A DNA stretch of 52,694 nucleotides, from positions 1-52,694 of the forward strand of contig CAJTDC010000021.1 of the NCBI GenBank assembly GCA_910575055.1, written 5' to 3'. The translations under genes and the position numbers were made by a program. Below are positions 43,539-52,082 of this stretch, in pieces; position 1 is the first letter of the stretch; each line of letters starts with the position of its first letter. The notes below the pieces were generated by a model. That model was not told where the DNA came from. It saw nothing but the letters and a program-made list of their open reading frames with translations, and did no database searches. Source of the stretch: Clostridia bacterium. GTDB taxonomy: Bacteria; Bacillota; Clostridia; Lachnospirales; Anaerotignaceae.

Positions 43539-44027
43539 TTACCAAGTATGTCTATGAAGTTGTCCCTCTTTTAGTAATCCTTTGAAATTTTGCTGACGCA
43601 ATGCCTCATACAATACAACTGCTACTGCATTTGACAAATTTAAACTTCTTGCCTGCTCAAACATAGGAATTCTTACCGCTGTTTGTTGATATTGAAGTAA
43701 TATTTCTTCTGGTATTCCTGCACTTTCTTTTCCAAACATAATATAATCATTCTCATCATATGTTACATCTGTATATAATTTTTTCGACTTTGTTGTTGCC
43801 ATAAATATTTTAGCACCACTATTTTTTTGCAAAAAGTCATTAAAATTATCATAATAACGTATATCAAGTAATTTCCAATAGTCTAGACCTGCTCTTTTTA
43901 AATATTTATCTTCTGTAGAAAAGCCTAAAGGTTTTATGAAATGTAATACAGAATGTGTTGCTGCACAGCTTCTTGCTATATTTCCTGCATTTTGTGGTAT
44001 TTCTGGTTCTAATAATACAATATTCAT
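43539..44027 (-). CDS. trmL: tRNA (cytidine(34)-2'-O)-methyltransferase TrmL
   Basis: A 162-residue SPOUT methyltransferase that modifies the wobble base of tRNA-Leu. It begins NIVLLEPEIPQNAGNIARSC. The knotted SAM site is formed by MFGKESAGIPEEIL, RIPMFEQARSLNLSNAVAVVLYEALRQ. Length and order match the family. It is divergent from perR; the roughly 130 bases between the two genes hold the perR promoter. No oddities. Confidence 0.94.
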   Translation of the reverse strand: MNIVLLEPEIPQNAGNIARSCAATHSVLHFIKPLGFSTEDKYLKRAGLDYWKLLDIRYYDNFNDFLQKNSGAKIFMATTKSKKLYTDVTYDENDYIMFGKESAGIPEEILLQYQQTAVRIPMFEQARSLNLSNAVAVVLYEALRQQNFKGLLKEGQLHRHTW

Positions 44028-44097
44028 ACTTTTTCTCCTATTCTATTATAATATTACATTTTTCGACAATGTATTCTTTTTTTTCCATAAAATTCTA

Positions 44098-44126
44098 TTG
44101 ACATAATACTTATCATATATTATTAT
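44098..44126 (+). promoter_or_regulatory. Promoter of perR
   Basis: A consensus TTGACA (44098-44103), a 17-base spacer and TATTAT (44121-44126). It is one of the best sigma-A-type promoters in the window. Confidence 0.75.
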
Positions 44127-44130
44127 TAAA

Positions 44131-44145
44131 TAACAATAATTATTA
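44131..44145 (+). promoter_or_regulatory. PerR-box-like operator over the perR transcription start
   Basis: TAACAATAATTATTA matches the PerR consensus TTATAATNATTATAA at 11 of 14 specified positions and lies directly after the -10 element, a position that would block transcription. It is embedded in a wider A/T palindrome reaching 44150. Autoregulation is inferred from that. Confidence 0.55.
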
Positions 44146-44161
44146 TTTAAGGAGTATTTTT

Positions 44162-44572
44162 ATGAAAGACATCACCAAAATTTTAAGAGCAAAAGGATTA
44201 AAGGTTACCCCCCAAAGGATTGCCATATATGCCATGCTTTCCCATACAAAAGAACACCCAAATGCAGAAATGATTTATCAAGCATTAGAGCCTACTAACC
44301 CTACATTAAGTCTAGCAACAGTTTATAAAACATTATGTCTTTTTAAATCTTGTGGATTAGTACAGGAATTGAGTGTTGGAGAGCCTAGTGCTAGATATGA
44401 TGCCGTTACACAAACGCACCCTCACGCAGTTTGCACTTGTTGCGGAAAAGTGGCAGACATTCCTTACGACATTCTGGAGCAACTTCATAAACAAGCTTGT
44501 TGTTATACAGATTTCTTATTAGAGTCAGAACAGCTTATATTTTATGGTAAATGTCCTGACTGCAAATCATAA
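44162..44572 (+). CDS. perR: Fur family regulator, PerR type
   Basis: A 136-residue Fur-family repressor. The winged helix is at about residues 10-80 (GLKVTPQRIAIYAMLS, LATVYKTLCLFKSCGLV). The structural zinc site has two C-x-x-C pairs (CTCC and CPDC). The regulatory metal site contains H33-type HPNAEM, an aspartate in SARYDA and the HPHAVC histidines; aspartate rather than glutamate at the YD position favours PerR, the peroxide sensor, over Fur or Zur. A consensus promoter and a PerR-box-like site precede it, and AAGGAG stands before the ATG. It probably controls peroxide defence genes elsewhere. Confidence 0.88.
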   Translation: MKDITKILRAKGLKVTPQRIAIYAMLSHTKEHPNAEMIYQALEPTNPTLSLATVYKTLCLFKSCGLVQELSVGEPSARYDAVTQTHPHAVCTCCGKVADIPYDILEQLHKQACCYTDFLLESEQLIFYGKCPDCKS

Positions 44573-44586
44573 TATATTGTACTTAC

Positions 44587-44617
44587 AAAAAAGGCAGGAA
44601 ATTTTCCAGCCTTTTTT
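44587..44617. terminator. Bidirectional terminator between perR and the DUF2161 gene
   Basis: AAAAAAGGC-A-GGAA pairs with TTCC-A-GCCTTTTTT around a 3-base loop. There are T-runs on both strands, so it can serve both convergent genes. Confidence 0.85.
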
Positions 44618-44623
44618 GATTTT

Positions 44624-45337
44624 TTATTGCACTGATTTCCACTTTTTTTGATAATATGCTACAACTTCTTTATATTCTTTTTGCTCTAATGCTTTTTTAC
44701 CTTCTTCTGACAAACGATATACTCCTCTACTTACTCTCTCATACCATTGATATACATTTGTACCAAGCATTTTAATATGGCTTTCTGTCACATTATTTTT
44801 TCTAAGAAAAGCATAAGATATTTCTTCCTTTTGCTGTAATACACAACATAATTCTAATGCCTTCTCTTTATATGCTGTTATGATTTTTTTTCGTGTCATT
44901 CCTCCTATATTATAATCTCCAGTACGCTGTTGCATTTCTAAAAGCAATTTTTTGGTTTTTTTATTATTTTTAAAAGCAGTATTATTATTTGGCTGTAATA
45001 TCACATCTACTGTTTTTATAGGGCTATCTATTGCCACTGTTAAAAGTCCTATTCCCAAACGTTTCAGTAATTTTAGCATATTCTGAAACTGCTTTGTATT
45101 TTGAGGCTTTACTGGTCTTGCTATTGCTACAAAAACATTTTTACATATTGTTTGTCTATCTATTGCCTGATACACCAATTTTAATTGAAATGCTTTTTTC
45201 ATTTCTACAATAACAATGTCATTTCCTTTTTGTGCTACAACATCACAACCTTTTACTTCACTTTTCACATTATAATTTTGTTTTGTAAAAAAATCACATA
45301 TAGGAGCATATAAATCTATTTCGTTATATGATTTCAT
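44624..45337 (-). CDS. DUF2161 family protein, PD-(D/E)xK nuclease-like fold
   Basis: A 237-residue protein. Residues 26-50 show a PD-(D/E)xK-type core: SEVKGCDVVA (E27, D32) then VIVEMKK (E45, K47), as in restriction-endonuclease-like phosphodiesterases. This matches DUF2161 (putative PD-(D/E)xK phosphodiesterase). The C-terminal part (about 140-237) is helical with a winged-helix-like ISYAFLRKNNVTESHIKMLG, then GVYRLSEEGKKALEQ. It is of unknown function, cytoplasmic and not near a methylase. It begins three bases after the aminopeptidase stop, with AGGGGA upstream, so the two genes are co-transcribed. Confidence 0.82.
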   Translation of the reverse strand: MKSYNEIDLYAPICDFFTKQNYNVKSEVKGCDVVAQKGNDIVIVEMKKAFQLKLVYQAIDRQTICKNVFVAIARPVKPQNTKQFQNMLKLLKRLGIGLLTVAIDSPIKTVDVILQPNNNTAFKNNKKTKKLLLEMQQRTGDYNIGGMTRKKIITAYKEKALELCCVLQQKEEISYAFLRKNNVTESHIKMLGTNVYQWYERVSRGVYRLSEEGKKALEQKEYKEVVAYYQKKWKSVQ

Positions 45338-45340
45338 TTA

Positions 45341-46588
45341 TTATTCCCCTGACATAAATGCTTCTATTTCTTCTACTGTTTTTATCATTTTTTCAGAAAG
45401 CACTTTACAACCATTTTCTGTTACTACAACATCATCTTCTATTCTAATACCCATTTCCCACTGTTCTATATAAAGTCCTGGTTCTACTGTAAGTATCATA
45501 TTAGGCTTTAAAAGTTTTTCTTGATATCTTCCTATATCATGTGTTTCTGCTCCCAAATAGTGGCTCACACTATGATAATAATATTTTGAAACATCTTCTA
45601 TTGTTTCTACAATACCTAGTTTTTTTAGTTCTTTAAAATAATGTTGTTTTAATATTTCATTTAAACGATAAAAAGGTACATTTGGTTTTATTGCTTCTAT
45701 TACCTTTTTTTGTCCCTCTAATACAATATTATAAACTGTTTTTTGTCTTTCTGTAAATTTCCCATTTACTGGAAATGTCCTTGTAATATCTCCATTATAC
45801 CAATTTTTTTGTGCTCCTACATCAAATAATATCAAATCGCCTTCTCTTGTTTTACTGTTATTTTCCATATAGTGCAGTATTGTGCCATTTTTCCCTGCTG
45901 CTGCAATACTTTGAAATGCTTTTTGTTTTACGCCATTTTGTTTTAGCACAAAATCAAAATAGGCTTCCATTTCATACTCCATCATACCTGCTTTAGCATT
46001 TTTCATAATACTTTCTATACCCTTTATAGTAATATCTATCGCTTTTTGTATCAAATCAATTTCATATTGTTCTTTTATTTCTCTCATTTCTGCAAACAAT
46101 GTATAGCTATTTTTTTGTATCACTGCTGGAAAATATTCTTTCACTTTTTTAGAAAATACTAGTGCAGGTGTTATACTATTTTCAAACTCTCTACATTCCA
46201 TATCAATATAACATATCTCTACATTATTTTTAAATATATATTCTGCAAAATCTTTCTCAAATTGGTCTATATAGCTTATATTTTCAATGCCAGAACATTT
46301 CTTTGCTTGTTCTGCTGTCATATTTGCTCCTACCCATTTCGCCATATCCCCGTTATCTCTCTGTATATACAATGTTACTTGTTTTTGTTCTTCTTTTTTA
46401 GCAAAAAATAATATACAATTTTGTTCTTCTACACCACTTACATAATAAAAATTTCTGTCTGGTGAAAAAGGGTATTTTTCATCTCCTCTTTTTGTAGGAG
46501 CATTTCCTGCAAAAAGTACTGCTGTACTGTTATTTTCTAATTTTGAAAATAATTTTTCTCTATTTTTTATAAAAAATGGTTCTGCCAT
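45341..46588 (-). CDS. pepP: Xaa-Pro aminopeptidase family protein
   Basis: A 415-residue metallopeptidase of family M24B. The N-terminal AMP_N domain (1-150) starts FFIKNREKLFSKLENNSTAVL and includes FPFSPDRNFYYVSGV-like residues. The pita-bread domain (about 165-410) carries the five metal ligands: D and D in LFDVGAQKNWYNGDITRTFPV, H in YHSVSHYLGAETHDIG, and glutamates in LTVEPGLYIEQ and GIRIEDDVVVT. It releases N-terminal residues next to proline. ATG after GGAGGA. It is the first gene of a two-gene operon with the DUF2161 gene. Confidence 0.92.
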   Translation of the reverse strand: MAEPFFIKNREKLFSKLENNSTAVLFAGNAPTKRGDEKYPFSPDRNFYYVSGVEEQNCILFFAKKEEQKQVTLYIQRDNGDMAKWVGANMTAEQAKKCSGIENISYIDQFEKDFAEYIFKNNVEICYIDMECREFENSITPALVFSKKVKEYFPAVIQKNSYTLFAEMREIKEQYEIDLIQKAIDITIKGIESIMKNAKAGMMEYEMEAYFDFVLKQNGVKQKAFQSIAAAGKNGTILHYMENNSKTREGDLILFDVGAQKNWYNGDITRTFPVNGKFTERQKTVYNIVLEGQKKVIEAIKPNVPFYRLNEILKQHYFKELKKLGIVETIEDVSKYYYHSVSHYLGAETHDIGRYQEKLLKPNMILTVEPGLYIEQWEMGIRIEDDVVVTENGCKVLSEKMIKTVEEIEAFMSGE

Positions 46589-46642
46589 AATTTTTTATTC
46601 CTCCTTTTTTGCTTATTTGCTTATTATAATACAAAACAATCA

Positions 46643-46679
46643 AAAAGCAATCCTATTTTTTATTAATAGAATTGCTTTT
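46643..46679 (-). terminator. Terminator of the P-type ATPase gene
   Basis: AAAAGCAAT-C-CTATT (46643-46657) pairs with AATAG-A-ATTGCTTTT (46665-46679), with a single mismatch and a T-run on the minus strand. Confidence 0.8.
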
Positions 46680-46692
46680 GTTATTTATTAAT

Positions 46693-49335
46693 CTATTCCT
46701 TTTGATTTTTTATGCTTATTCTATCTTTCCATTTTTCTAATTCTACTACAACAATAGGTACAAATGCCAACAATGCTACAATGCCCCATTGCACTGGTTC
46801 TAACTGTTTTACTTTAAATATAGTAGACAATGCTGGAACCATTATTACACTAGCCTGCAATATTGTTCCTATCAAAAAAGCTCCTACCAAATAAACATTA
46901 CTAAAAAGTGAAATTGTAAATATGGAATGTTCTGTTCTCATATTAAAAGCGTGTACCAACTGTGAAATACTTAGCACTGCAAATGCCATTGTTCTGCCTA
47001 TAATATGCTGTTCTGCCTCATCAAAATAAACATGACCTATAGCAAAAGCAATCAGTGCCAACATACCAATCATACAGCCTTCTAATGCAATTCTAACTCC
47101 CATACCATCAGAAAACATACTTTTTTTGCTATTTTCTGGCTTTCTTTCCATAATATCTTTATCACTAGGGTCCAATCCCAGTGCTATAGCTGGAAGGGAG
47201 TCTGTTACCAAATTTACCCACAAAAGCTGTATAGGCAAAAGAGGGGTTGACCAACCAAAACACATTGCTGCAAATATCGTAATAATTTCTCCTATATTAC
47301 TAGAAAGTAAAAAATGCACTGCTTTTTTAATATTGTCATAAATACCTCGTCCTTGTTTTACGGCTTCCACTATTGTAGCAAAATTATCATCTGTCAATAT
47401 CATATCTGCTGCACCTTTTGCTACTTCTGTACCATTTTTACCCATAGCACAGCCTATATCTGCTGTTTTTAGTGCTGGAGCATCATTTACACCATCTCCT
47501 GTCATTGCAACAACATTTCCTTGACTTTGAAATGCTTTTACAATTCTAACTTTATGTTCTGGCGAAACTCTAGCAAATACAGAATACTGATTGATTTGCT
47601 CTGACAATGCTTCCTCTGATATTTTTTGTAATTCTTCTCCTGTCATACATTTATCATCTTTTTGATAAATACCTAATTCTTTGGCAATCGCTTTTGCTGT
47701 TAAAACGTGGTCACCTGTAATCATAACTGCTTTAATACCTGCTTTTTTACACACTTCTACTGCTTTTTTTGCTTCTGGTCTTGGTGGGTCTATCATTCCT
47801 ATCATTCCTACGAATGTTAAATCTTTCTCTAATTTTTTTTGTTCTAATACATTAGGTTTTTTTTCCCATTTTTTATAGGCAACTGCAATCACTCTCAATG
47901 CCTGTTCTGCAAGTTGTCCATTCATTTTTTTTGCTTGTCCCTTTTTTGTGTTCGAAAATGCTACAACAGTACTATGTTCTATACAATAATTGCATTTATC
48001 TAAAAGTACATCTGGTGCTCCTTTTGTAACAGACAAAAAACTGCCGTCTTCCATTCTATGTACTGTTGTCATCAATTTTCTTTCTGATGAAAATGGAATT
48101 TCTCCTACTCTTTTATGTTCTTTTTTTAAACGTATAAAATTTTCTCCAGACTGTTCTAATGCTTCTACTAAAGCACTTTCTGTAGGTTCTCCTACAATTA
48201 TACTGCCTTCTTTTCTACAGTCATTACACAAACACGCTAATGATAGTATATTGATACTATATTCTCCTTGCTGTTCTGCCTTAAAATCACTCACCTTTAC
48301 TACTTTCATTTTATTTTGTGTTAATGTGCCTGTTTTATCAGAACATATCACACTTGCCCCTCCTAATGTTTCTACTGCGGGAAGCCTTCTTATAATGGTA
48401 TTTTTTTTGGACATTCTTTGCATACCTATTGCAAGCACTATTGTGACAATAGCAGGCAGTCCTTCTGGTATTGCTGCTACGGCCAAACTTACTGATGTCA
48501 TAAACATTTCAAACGGGTCTGCTTTTGTTAGCAATCCCATACAAAATATCACAAGACAAATTACTAAAGCTCCTATTCCTAATATTTTTCCAGTTTGTCC
48601 TAATTTTTTCTGTAATGGTGTTTGACTTTCTTTTTCTTCCGCTATCATTTTTGCAATATGTCCTACTTCTGTTTCCAATGCTGTTGCTGTTACAATAGCT
48701 TTTGCTCTGCCATATGTAATATAAGAAGAACACAACACCATATTGCTTCTATCTCCCAACAAAGTATGTTCTTTACAAATCACATTCGCATTTTTTTCTA
48801 CTGCTACAGACTCTCCTGTAATAGCACTTTCTTCTGCTTTTAAACTTGCTGTTTCTATCAGTCGCCCATCTGCACAAACATAATCTCCTGCTTCTAATAC
48901 AAGTACATCTCCAACAACAACATCTTCTCCTTCTATTTCTTTCACAATACCTTCTCTTAATACTTTTGCTTTTGGTGCAGATAGTTTTTTTAATGCTTCT
49001 AGTGCTTTTTCTGCTCTACTTTGTTGTACCATTCCCAACACCGCATTTACTCCCACTATCAACAATATAATAGCTGAGTCTACAAAATCCTTTTCTCCAT
49101 TGATATAAGATACTGCAAAAGATACCACAGAAGCAGAGATTAACACAATTACCATAAAATCATTGAGCTGTTCCAAAAAACGATAAAAAATCCCTTTTTT
49201 ATTTCCTTCATAATGTAATGTATTTTTTCCCTGCTCTTGTAACCTTTTTTGTGCTGTTTGTGTTGAAAGTCCATTTTTTATGCTTGTCCCTAACATTTTT
49301 TCTATTTCTTGAGGACTTTTTTCCCAACAATTCAT
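46693..49335 (-). CDS. P-type calcium-transporting ATPase (PMCA/SERCA-like)
   Basis: An 880-residue P2-type ATPase. Motifs in order: actuator loop ITGES, M4 calcium-site motif AAIPEGLPAIV, phosphorylation site CSDKTGTLTQNK, the KGAPD nucleotide-domain motif and hinge MTGDGVNDAPALK. M5-M6 contain SSNIGEI and NLVTDSLPAIALGLDP. The cytoplasmic N-terminal cation-ATPase domain (about 1-70) is present. The E in PEGLP and the N-x-x-T-D of M6 suit calcium, although specificity within this family needs experiment. I chose the ATG at 49335, six bases after AAAGGGTG. It is monocistronic with a terminator. Confidence 0.92.
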   Translation of the reverse strand: MNCWEKSPQEIEKMLGTSIKNGLSTQTAQKRLQEQGKNTLHYEGNKKGIFYRFLEQLNDFMVIVLISASVVSFAVSYINGEKDFVDSAIILLIVGVNAVLGMVQQSRAEKALEALKKLSAPKAKVLREGIVKEIEGEDVVVGDVLVLEAGDYVCADGRLIETASLKAEESAITGESVAVEKNANVICKEHTLLGDRSNMVLCSSYITYGRAKAIVTATALETEVGHIAKMIAEEKESQTPLQKKLGQTGKILGIGALVICLVIFCMGLLTKADPFEMFMTSVSLAVAAIPEGLPAIVTIVLAIGMQRMSKKNTIIRRLPAVETLGGASVICSDKTGTLTQNKMKVVKVSDFKAEQQGEYSINILSLACLCNDCRKEGSIIVGEPTESALVEALEQSGENFIRLKKEHKRVGEIPFSSERKLMTTVHRMEDGSFLSVTKGAPDVLLDKCNYCIEHSTVVAFSNTKKGQAKKMNGQLAEQALRVIAVAYKKWEKKPNVLEQKKLEKDLTFVGMIGMIDPPRPEAKKAVEVCKKAGIKAVMITGDHVLTAKAIAKELGIYQKDDKCMTGEELQKISEEALSEQINQYSVFARVSPEHKVRIVKAFQSQGNVVAMTGDGVNDAPALKTADIGCAMGKNGTEVAKGAADMILTDDNFATIVEAVKQGRGIYDNIKKAVHFLLSSNIGEIITIFAAMCFGWSTPLLPIQLLWVNLVTDSLPAIALGLDPSDKDIMERKPENSKKSMFSDGMGVRIALEGCMIGMLALIAFAIGHVYFDEAEQHIIGRTMAFAVLSISQLVHAFNMRTEHSIFTISLFSNVYLVGAFLIGTILQASVIMVPALSTIFKVKQLEPVQWGIVALLAFVPIVVVELEKWKDRISIKNQKE

Positions 49336-49447
49336 ACTAATCACCCTTTCTTTTGTTGCTTCGTTATCTTATGTTTTTCTTTTACTATATGAAACAACTT
49401 TCAAAAATATGCTAACTGCATATTATGAACAATAGGAGGTGTATAAT

Positions 49448-50032
49448 ATGTTGTTAGTAACGTTACTGGCAATTTCTTTAAGTATAGACGCACTTGGTAT
49501 AGGATTATCTTATGGTATCAGAAATATCTTTATACCATTTTTTACAAAATTAATACTGCTTTTAGAAAATATTTTTTTTATGGCTGTTTTTATATTATTA
49601 GGAAATCACATAAAATTATTTTTCAGTGCAGAAACTGCAAATACATTAGGTATTATATTATTGCTTTTTATGGGAATATGGTTTTGTTATCAAAGTATTC
49701 AAAAAAAACAATGTCAAAATTCTATGGAAATGCTTCGTAATCCTTCTTATTGTGATAAAGATAATTCCTCTCACATTGATGCAAAAGAAGGACTTTGTTT
49801 GGGTTTTATACTTTCTATTGACTCTATGGGTGCTGGTATTGCAGCAGGTGCTGCACAAATTTGTATTATACTTCTTCCTTTTTTTACAGCAGTATTTCAA
49901 ATATTATTTTTGAGTATAGGTATTTATTGTGGAAGACATTTAAAAAATTGTTATACTATAAAAGAAAATATTTGGACAGCTTTTTCTGGCTGTATACTTA
50001 TTATGATTGCTTTAATACGTATTTTATTTTAA
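49448..50032 (+). CDS. ytaF: Sporulation membrane protein YtaF (MntP-like)
   Basis: A 194-residue protein with six membrane helices in two halves. Each half opens with the same motif, SIDALGIGLSYG at about residue 14 and SIDSMGAGIAAGAAQ at about residue 120. These internal repeats with a membrane aspartate are the YtaF/MntP pattern; MntP exports manganese, and YtaF is required for sporulation in some bacilli. A lysine-rich loop (about 80-115) separates the halves. The start is the ATG at 49448, eight bases after AGGAGG. Divergent from the calcium ATPase gene. Confidence 0.85.
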   Translation: MLLVTLLAISLSIDALGIGLSYGIRNIFIPFFTKLILLLENIFFMAVFILLGNHIKLFFSAETANTLGIILLLFMGIWFCYQSIQKKQCQNSMEMLRNPSYCDKDNSSHIDAKEGLCLGFILSIDSMGAGIAAGAAQICIILLPFFTAVFQILFLSIGIYCGRHLKNCYTIKENIWTAFSGCILIMIALIRILF

Positions 50033-50088
50033 TAAAAATTGTACACCATACACGCACATTTACAAATATACGCAATTTGTACAATAAC

Positions 50089-50136
50089 AGTACTATTATT
50101 TCTACATTATTATAAAATAGTGCTATTCTTTTTTTT
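50089..50136 (+). terminator. Terminator after ytaF
   Basis: AGTACTATT (50089-50097) pairs with AATAGTGCT (50116-50124) with one mismatch, followed by a nine-base T-run. Confidence 0.7.
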
Positions 50137-50218
50137 ATAAAAGTAATCTCGCACAAAAACTTTTCTTAATTTTTTCTATTCTTTTTGGAAAATAATGATA
50201 TTGTTTTTCCTATTAACG

Positions 50219-50227
50219 TGATATACT
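50219..50227 (+). promoter_or_regulatory. Extended -10 promoter of the small DUF2007-like gene
   Basis: TGATATACT is an extended -10 element (TG-N-TATACT), about 35 bases ahead of the gene's start. The upstream TTGTTT at 50201 is a weak -35 at 15 bases. Confidence 0.45.
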
Positions 50228-50261
50228 AAAAACAAAAAGAGCTCTCAGAGGAGGGATAGTT

Positions 50262-50492
50262 ATGTTGACAATATTGAATAGAAAAGAACTTTGTATCACA
50301 TTTTCACTTCAACAACAGTCAAAAATTAGAGCATCTCTTACAAAAAATCATATCCCTTATACTGTAAATGAGATTACTCCATCTGCTCCTGGTTTAGGAG
50401 TAGTTGACTTAGAAAAAGAATGTATTAGTCAATACATTATTTATGTACACAAAGATGACTTTGAAAAGGCAAAATTTTTAACGGATTTATAA
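50262..50492 (+). CDS. Small DUF2007-like protein
   Basis: A 76-residue soluble protein. The pattern 'KIRASLTKNHIPYTVN' (helix ending in an IPY turn and a strand) followed by 'QYIIYVHKDDFEKAKFLTDL' (strand plus C-terminal helix) is the DUF2007 'putative signal-transducing protein' fold, a small ferredoxin-like domain. Function unknown. ATG after GGAGGG, with its own promoter and terminator, so it is monocistronic. A second protein with a similar pattern is encoded 2 kb away on the other strand (52083-52400). Confidence 0.72.
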   Translation: MLTILNRKELCITFSLQQQSKIRASLTKNHIPYTVNEITPSAPGLGVVDLEKECISQYIIYVHKDDFEKAKFLTDL

Positions 50493-50503
50493 AATTTATT
50501 TTT

Positions 50504-50548
50504 AGTAAGTAACTTTTTTATAAATAAAGAGTTGCTTACTTTATTTTT
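50504..50548 (+). terminator. Terminator after the small DUF2007-like gene
   Basis: AGTAAGTAACT (50504-50514) pairs with AGTTGCTTACT (50530-50540), 11 bp with one G-U wobble, followed by a T-rich tail. Confidence 0.75.
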
Positions 50549-50626
50549 ATAAACAACACTACTTTATATTTGCAGCATTACACTAAAATTTTGTCTTTTG
50601 CATATTAAATTTAAGGAGTGGTATTT

Positions 50627-51400
50627 ATGCCCAATAAAAAATATCATATTAGTGCTGAAGACTTAATTAATATATTATATCACAGCTCACCAAATCATTT
50701 AGGGTTTTCAGAAAACGCGATTAAAAATTCTGAGCAATACTTAGATATCAAAATACCAGAAGTTTATAGAAATTTTTTACTTCATAGTGGTAATGCTAAA
50801 ATAAATGATTTTTTACATCATATTTTATCCCCAGATGAAATTTCTTTTTCTTATGACATTATTACAGAAAATATACAATATCTAAAGCAAGACTGGCAAA
50901 AATATGGTTTATCAAAAAAAGAGAAAAAAAATCCTTATTATATTCTTTCTCAATTACCTGAAGAAAATTGGCATACTATTACCAAAAATTATTTAGTGAT
51001 ATGGTATGAAAATCAAGGTGTTTTTCACGCTGGTATATTATATGATGATTTAAAATTACCAGACCCACCTGTATACATAACAGTTGATGATGATTTTTTT
51101 GAATGGTGTTGTTGCTCCAATTCTACAAATTCGTTTTTACTTTCTATGATTATAGAAGCTTTATTACATGGTGGAAAAAATATGATAAAATATAACTCCT
51201 TTATCACTTATGAAACACAGCAGCACATTGATGAATGTTTATATTCTCATCATATTGATTTAGAGGCATTTTTTCCTCAAAATTATTCTCCTTATTTTTG
51301 TAAAAATATTCGTACCTGTTGGGACGAAAAAAATAAAGAACTTTTTATATGTCTTTTAAAACAGAATATTCCCAATACTCTTATTTTTTTAAAGCTATAA
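50627..51400 (+). CDS. SUKH (SMI1/KNR4) family protein
   Basis: A 257-residue soluble protein. Residues about 20-165 fit the SUKH domain: helix ENAIKNSEQYLDIKIPEVYRNFL followed by LHSGN, a strand WYENQGVFHAGI and then DPPVYITVD. The NQG...DPPVY pair is a family hallmark. SUKH proteins are commonly immunity proteins against polymorphic toxins, but many stand-alone members have other or unknown roles. No toxin gene is adjacent. The start is the ATG at 50627, eight bases after AAGGAG. The last about 90 residues are not recognised. It shares a bidirectional terminator with the convergent acidic repeat protein. Confidence 0.78.
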   Translation: MPNKKYHISAEDLINILYHSSPNHLGFSENAIKNSEQYLDIKIPEVYRNFLLHSGNAKINDFLHHILSPDEISFSYDIITENIQYLKQDWQKYGLSKKEKKNPYYILSQLPEENWHTITKNYLVIWYENQGVFHAGILYDDLKLPDPPVYITVDDDFFEWCCCSNSTNSFLLSMIIEALLHGGKNMIKYNSFITYETQQHIDECLYSHHIDLEAFFPQNYSPYFCKNIRTCWDEKNKELFICLLKQNIPNTLIFLKL

Positions 51401-51435
51401 AAAACACTTGTGGTATTTTTTCCACAAGTGTTTTT
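51400..51435. terminator. Bidirectional terminator
   Basis: AAAAACACTTGTGG (51400-51413) and CCACAAGTGTTTTT (51422-51435) pair perfectly around an 8-base loop. It lies between the convergent SUKH and acidic repeat protein genes, with only three bases between it and the latter's stop. Confidence 0.88.
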
Positions 51436-51438
51436 ACT

Positions 51439-52032
51439 TTATTCTATTTCTACTTCTTTTTCTCTTTTCACAAAAATACCTTCTACTGTTTCGTCATCTT
51501 CAGCATAATAAATCATAATAATGTCTTCTGATTGAATATCTTCTATACTTCCCTGTTCTTCGCCTTTTGTATGAATTTCAATATTTTCATTTAATGTAAT
51601 TTCTATTTCTTCCTCACTAAAATTCAGTTCTCTTTCAAATTTTTTATTATGTATTGGTCTTTCTCCCTCTTCATCTTCTAACATAGATGGTCTTTCTGGT
51701 CTTTCTCCCTCTTCACCTTCTGGCATAGGTGGTCTTTCTGGTCTTTCTTCCTCTTCACCTTCTGGCATAGGTGGTCTTTCTGGCCTTTCTCCCTCTTCGC
51801 CTTCTGGCATTTCTGGTTTTTCTGCCAATGTTACTACTATTGTATTTTCATTTACTGTTACTACTTTTGCCATATTAAATTGTTTTTCTGATTTTTCTTC
51901 TCTTGCTTCTATTCTTCTATCATATCCTTGTTTTGCTTCTTCTGTACTATTTTCTGCACCAAATACAGTACAGCCCATTGTTAAACTTAATGTCATACAC
52001 GTTGCAAATATCATAGCTAATTTCTTTTTCAT
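51439..52032 (-). CDS. Secreted acidic protein with MPEGEEGERPERPP repeats
   Basis: A 197-residue exported protein. The signal peptide is at about 1-26; the cysteine at 21 is in a poor lipobox (LTMGC), so cleavage after VFGA is at least as likely. A short beta segment follows (KVVTVNENTIVVTLAEKPE), then four 14-residue repeats (about 75-130) rich in Pro, Glu and Arg, then a C-terminal beta domain (about 136-195, ITLNENIEIHTKGEEQ...SEDIIMIYYAEDDETVEGIFV) that looks like the other half of the same small fold. The repeats may therefore be a loop inserted in one domain. Related Pro/Glu/Gly repeat proteins occur in Clostridia, but I know of no function. It is monocistronic. Confidence 0.75.
   Translation of the reverse strand: MKKKLAMIFATCMTLSLTMGCTVFGAENSTEEAKQGYDRRIEAREEKSEKQFNMAKVVTVNENTIVVTLAEKPEMPEGEEGERPERPPMPEGEEEERPERPPMPEGEEGERPERPSMLEDEEGERPIHNKKFERELNFSEEEIEITLNENIEIHTKGEEQGSIEDIQSEDIIMIYYAEDDETVEGIFVKREKEVEIE
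51643..51810 (-). repeat. Four 42-bp tandem repeats in the acidic protein gene
   Basis: Units of 42 bp code for MPEGEEGERPERPP. The first three are nearly identical in DNA and protein; the fourth has diverged (MLEDEEGERPIHNK). Unit gain or loss keeps the frame. Confidence 0.88.
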
Positions 52033-52082
52033 ATTAATTCCTTCTTTCTATTTCATTTTGTATTTGTTTTCTATGACATATA

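Noticed and set aside
43305-43574. Phenylalanine-rich frame on the plus strand over a poly-T region
   Set aside because: Low complexity, no ribosome binding site, overlaps the end of trmL in antisense.
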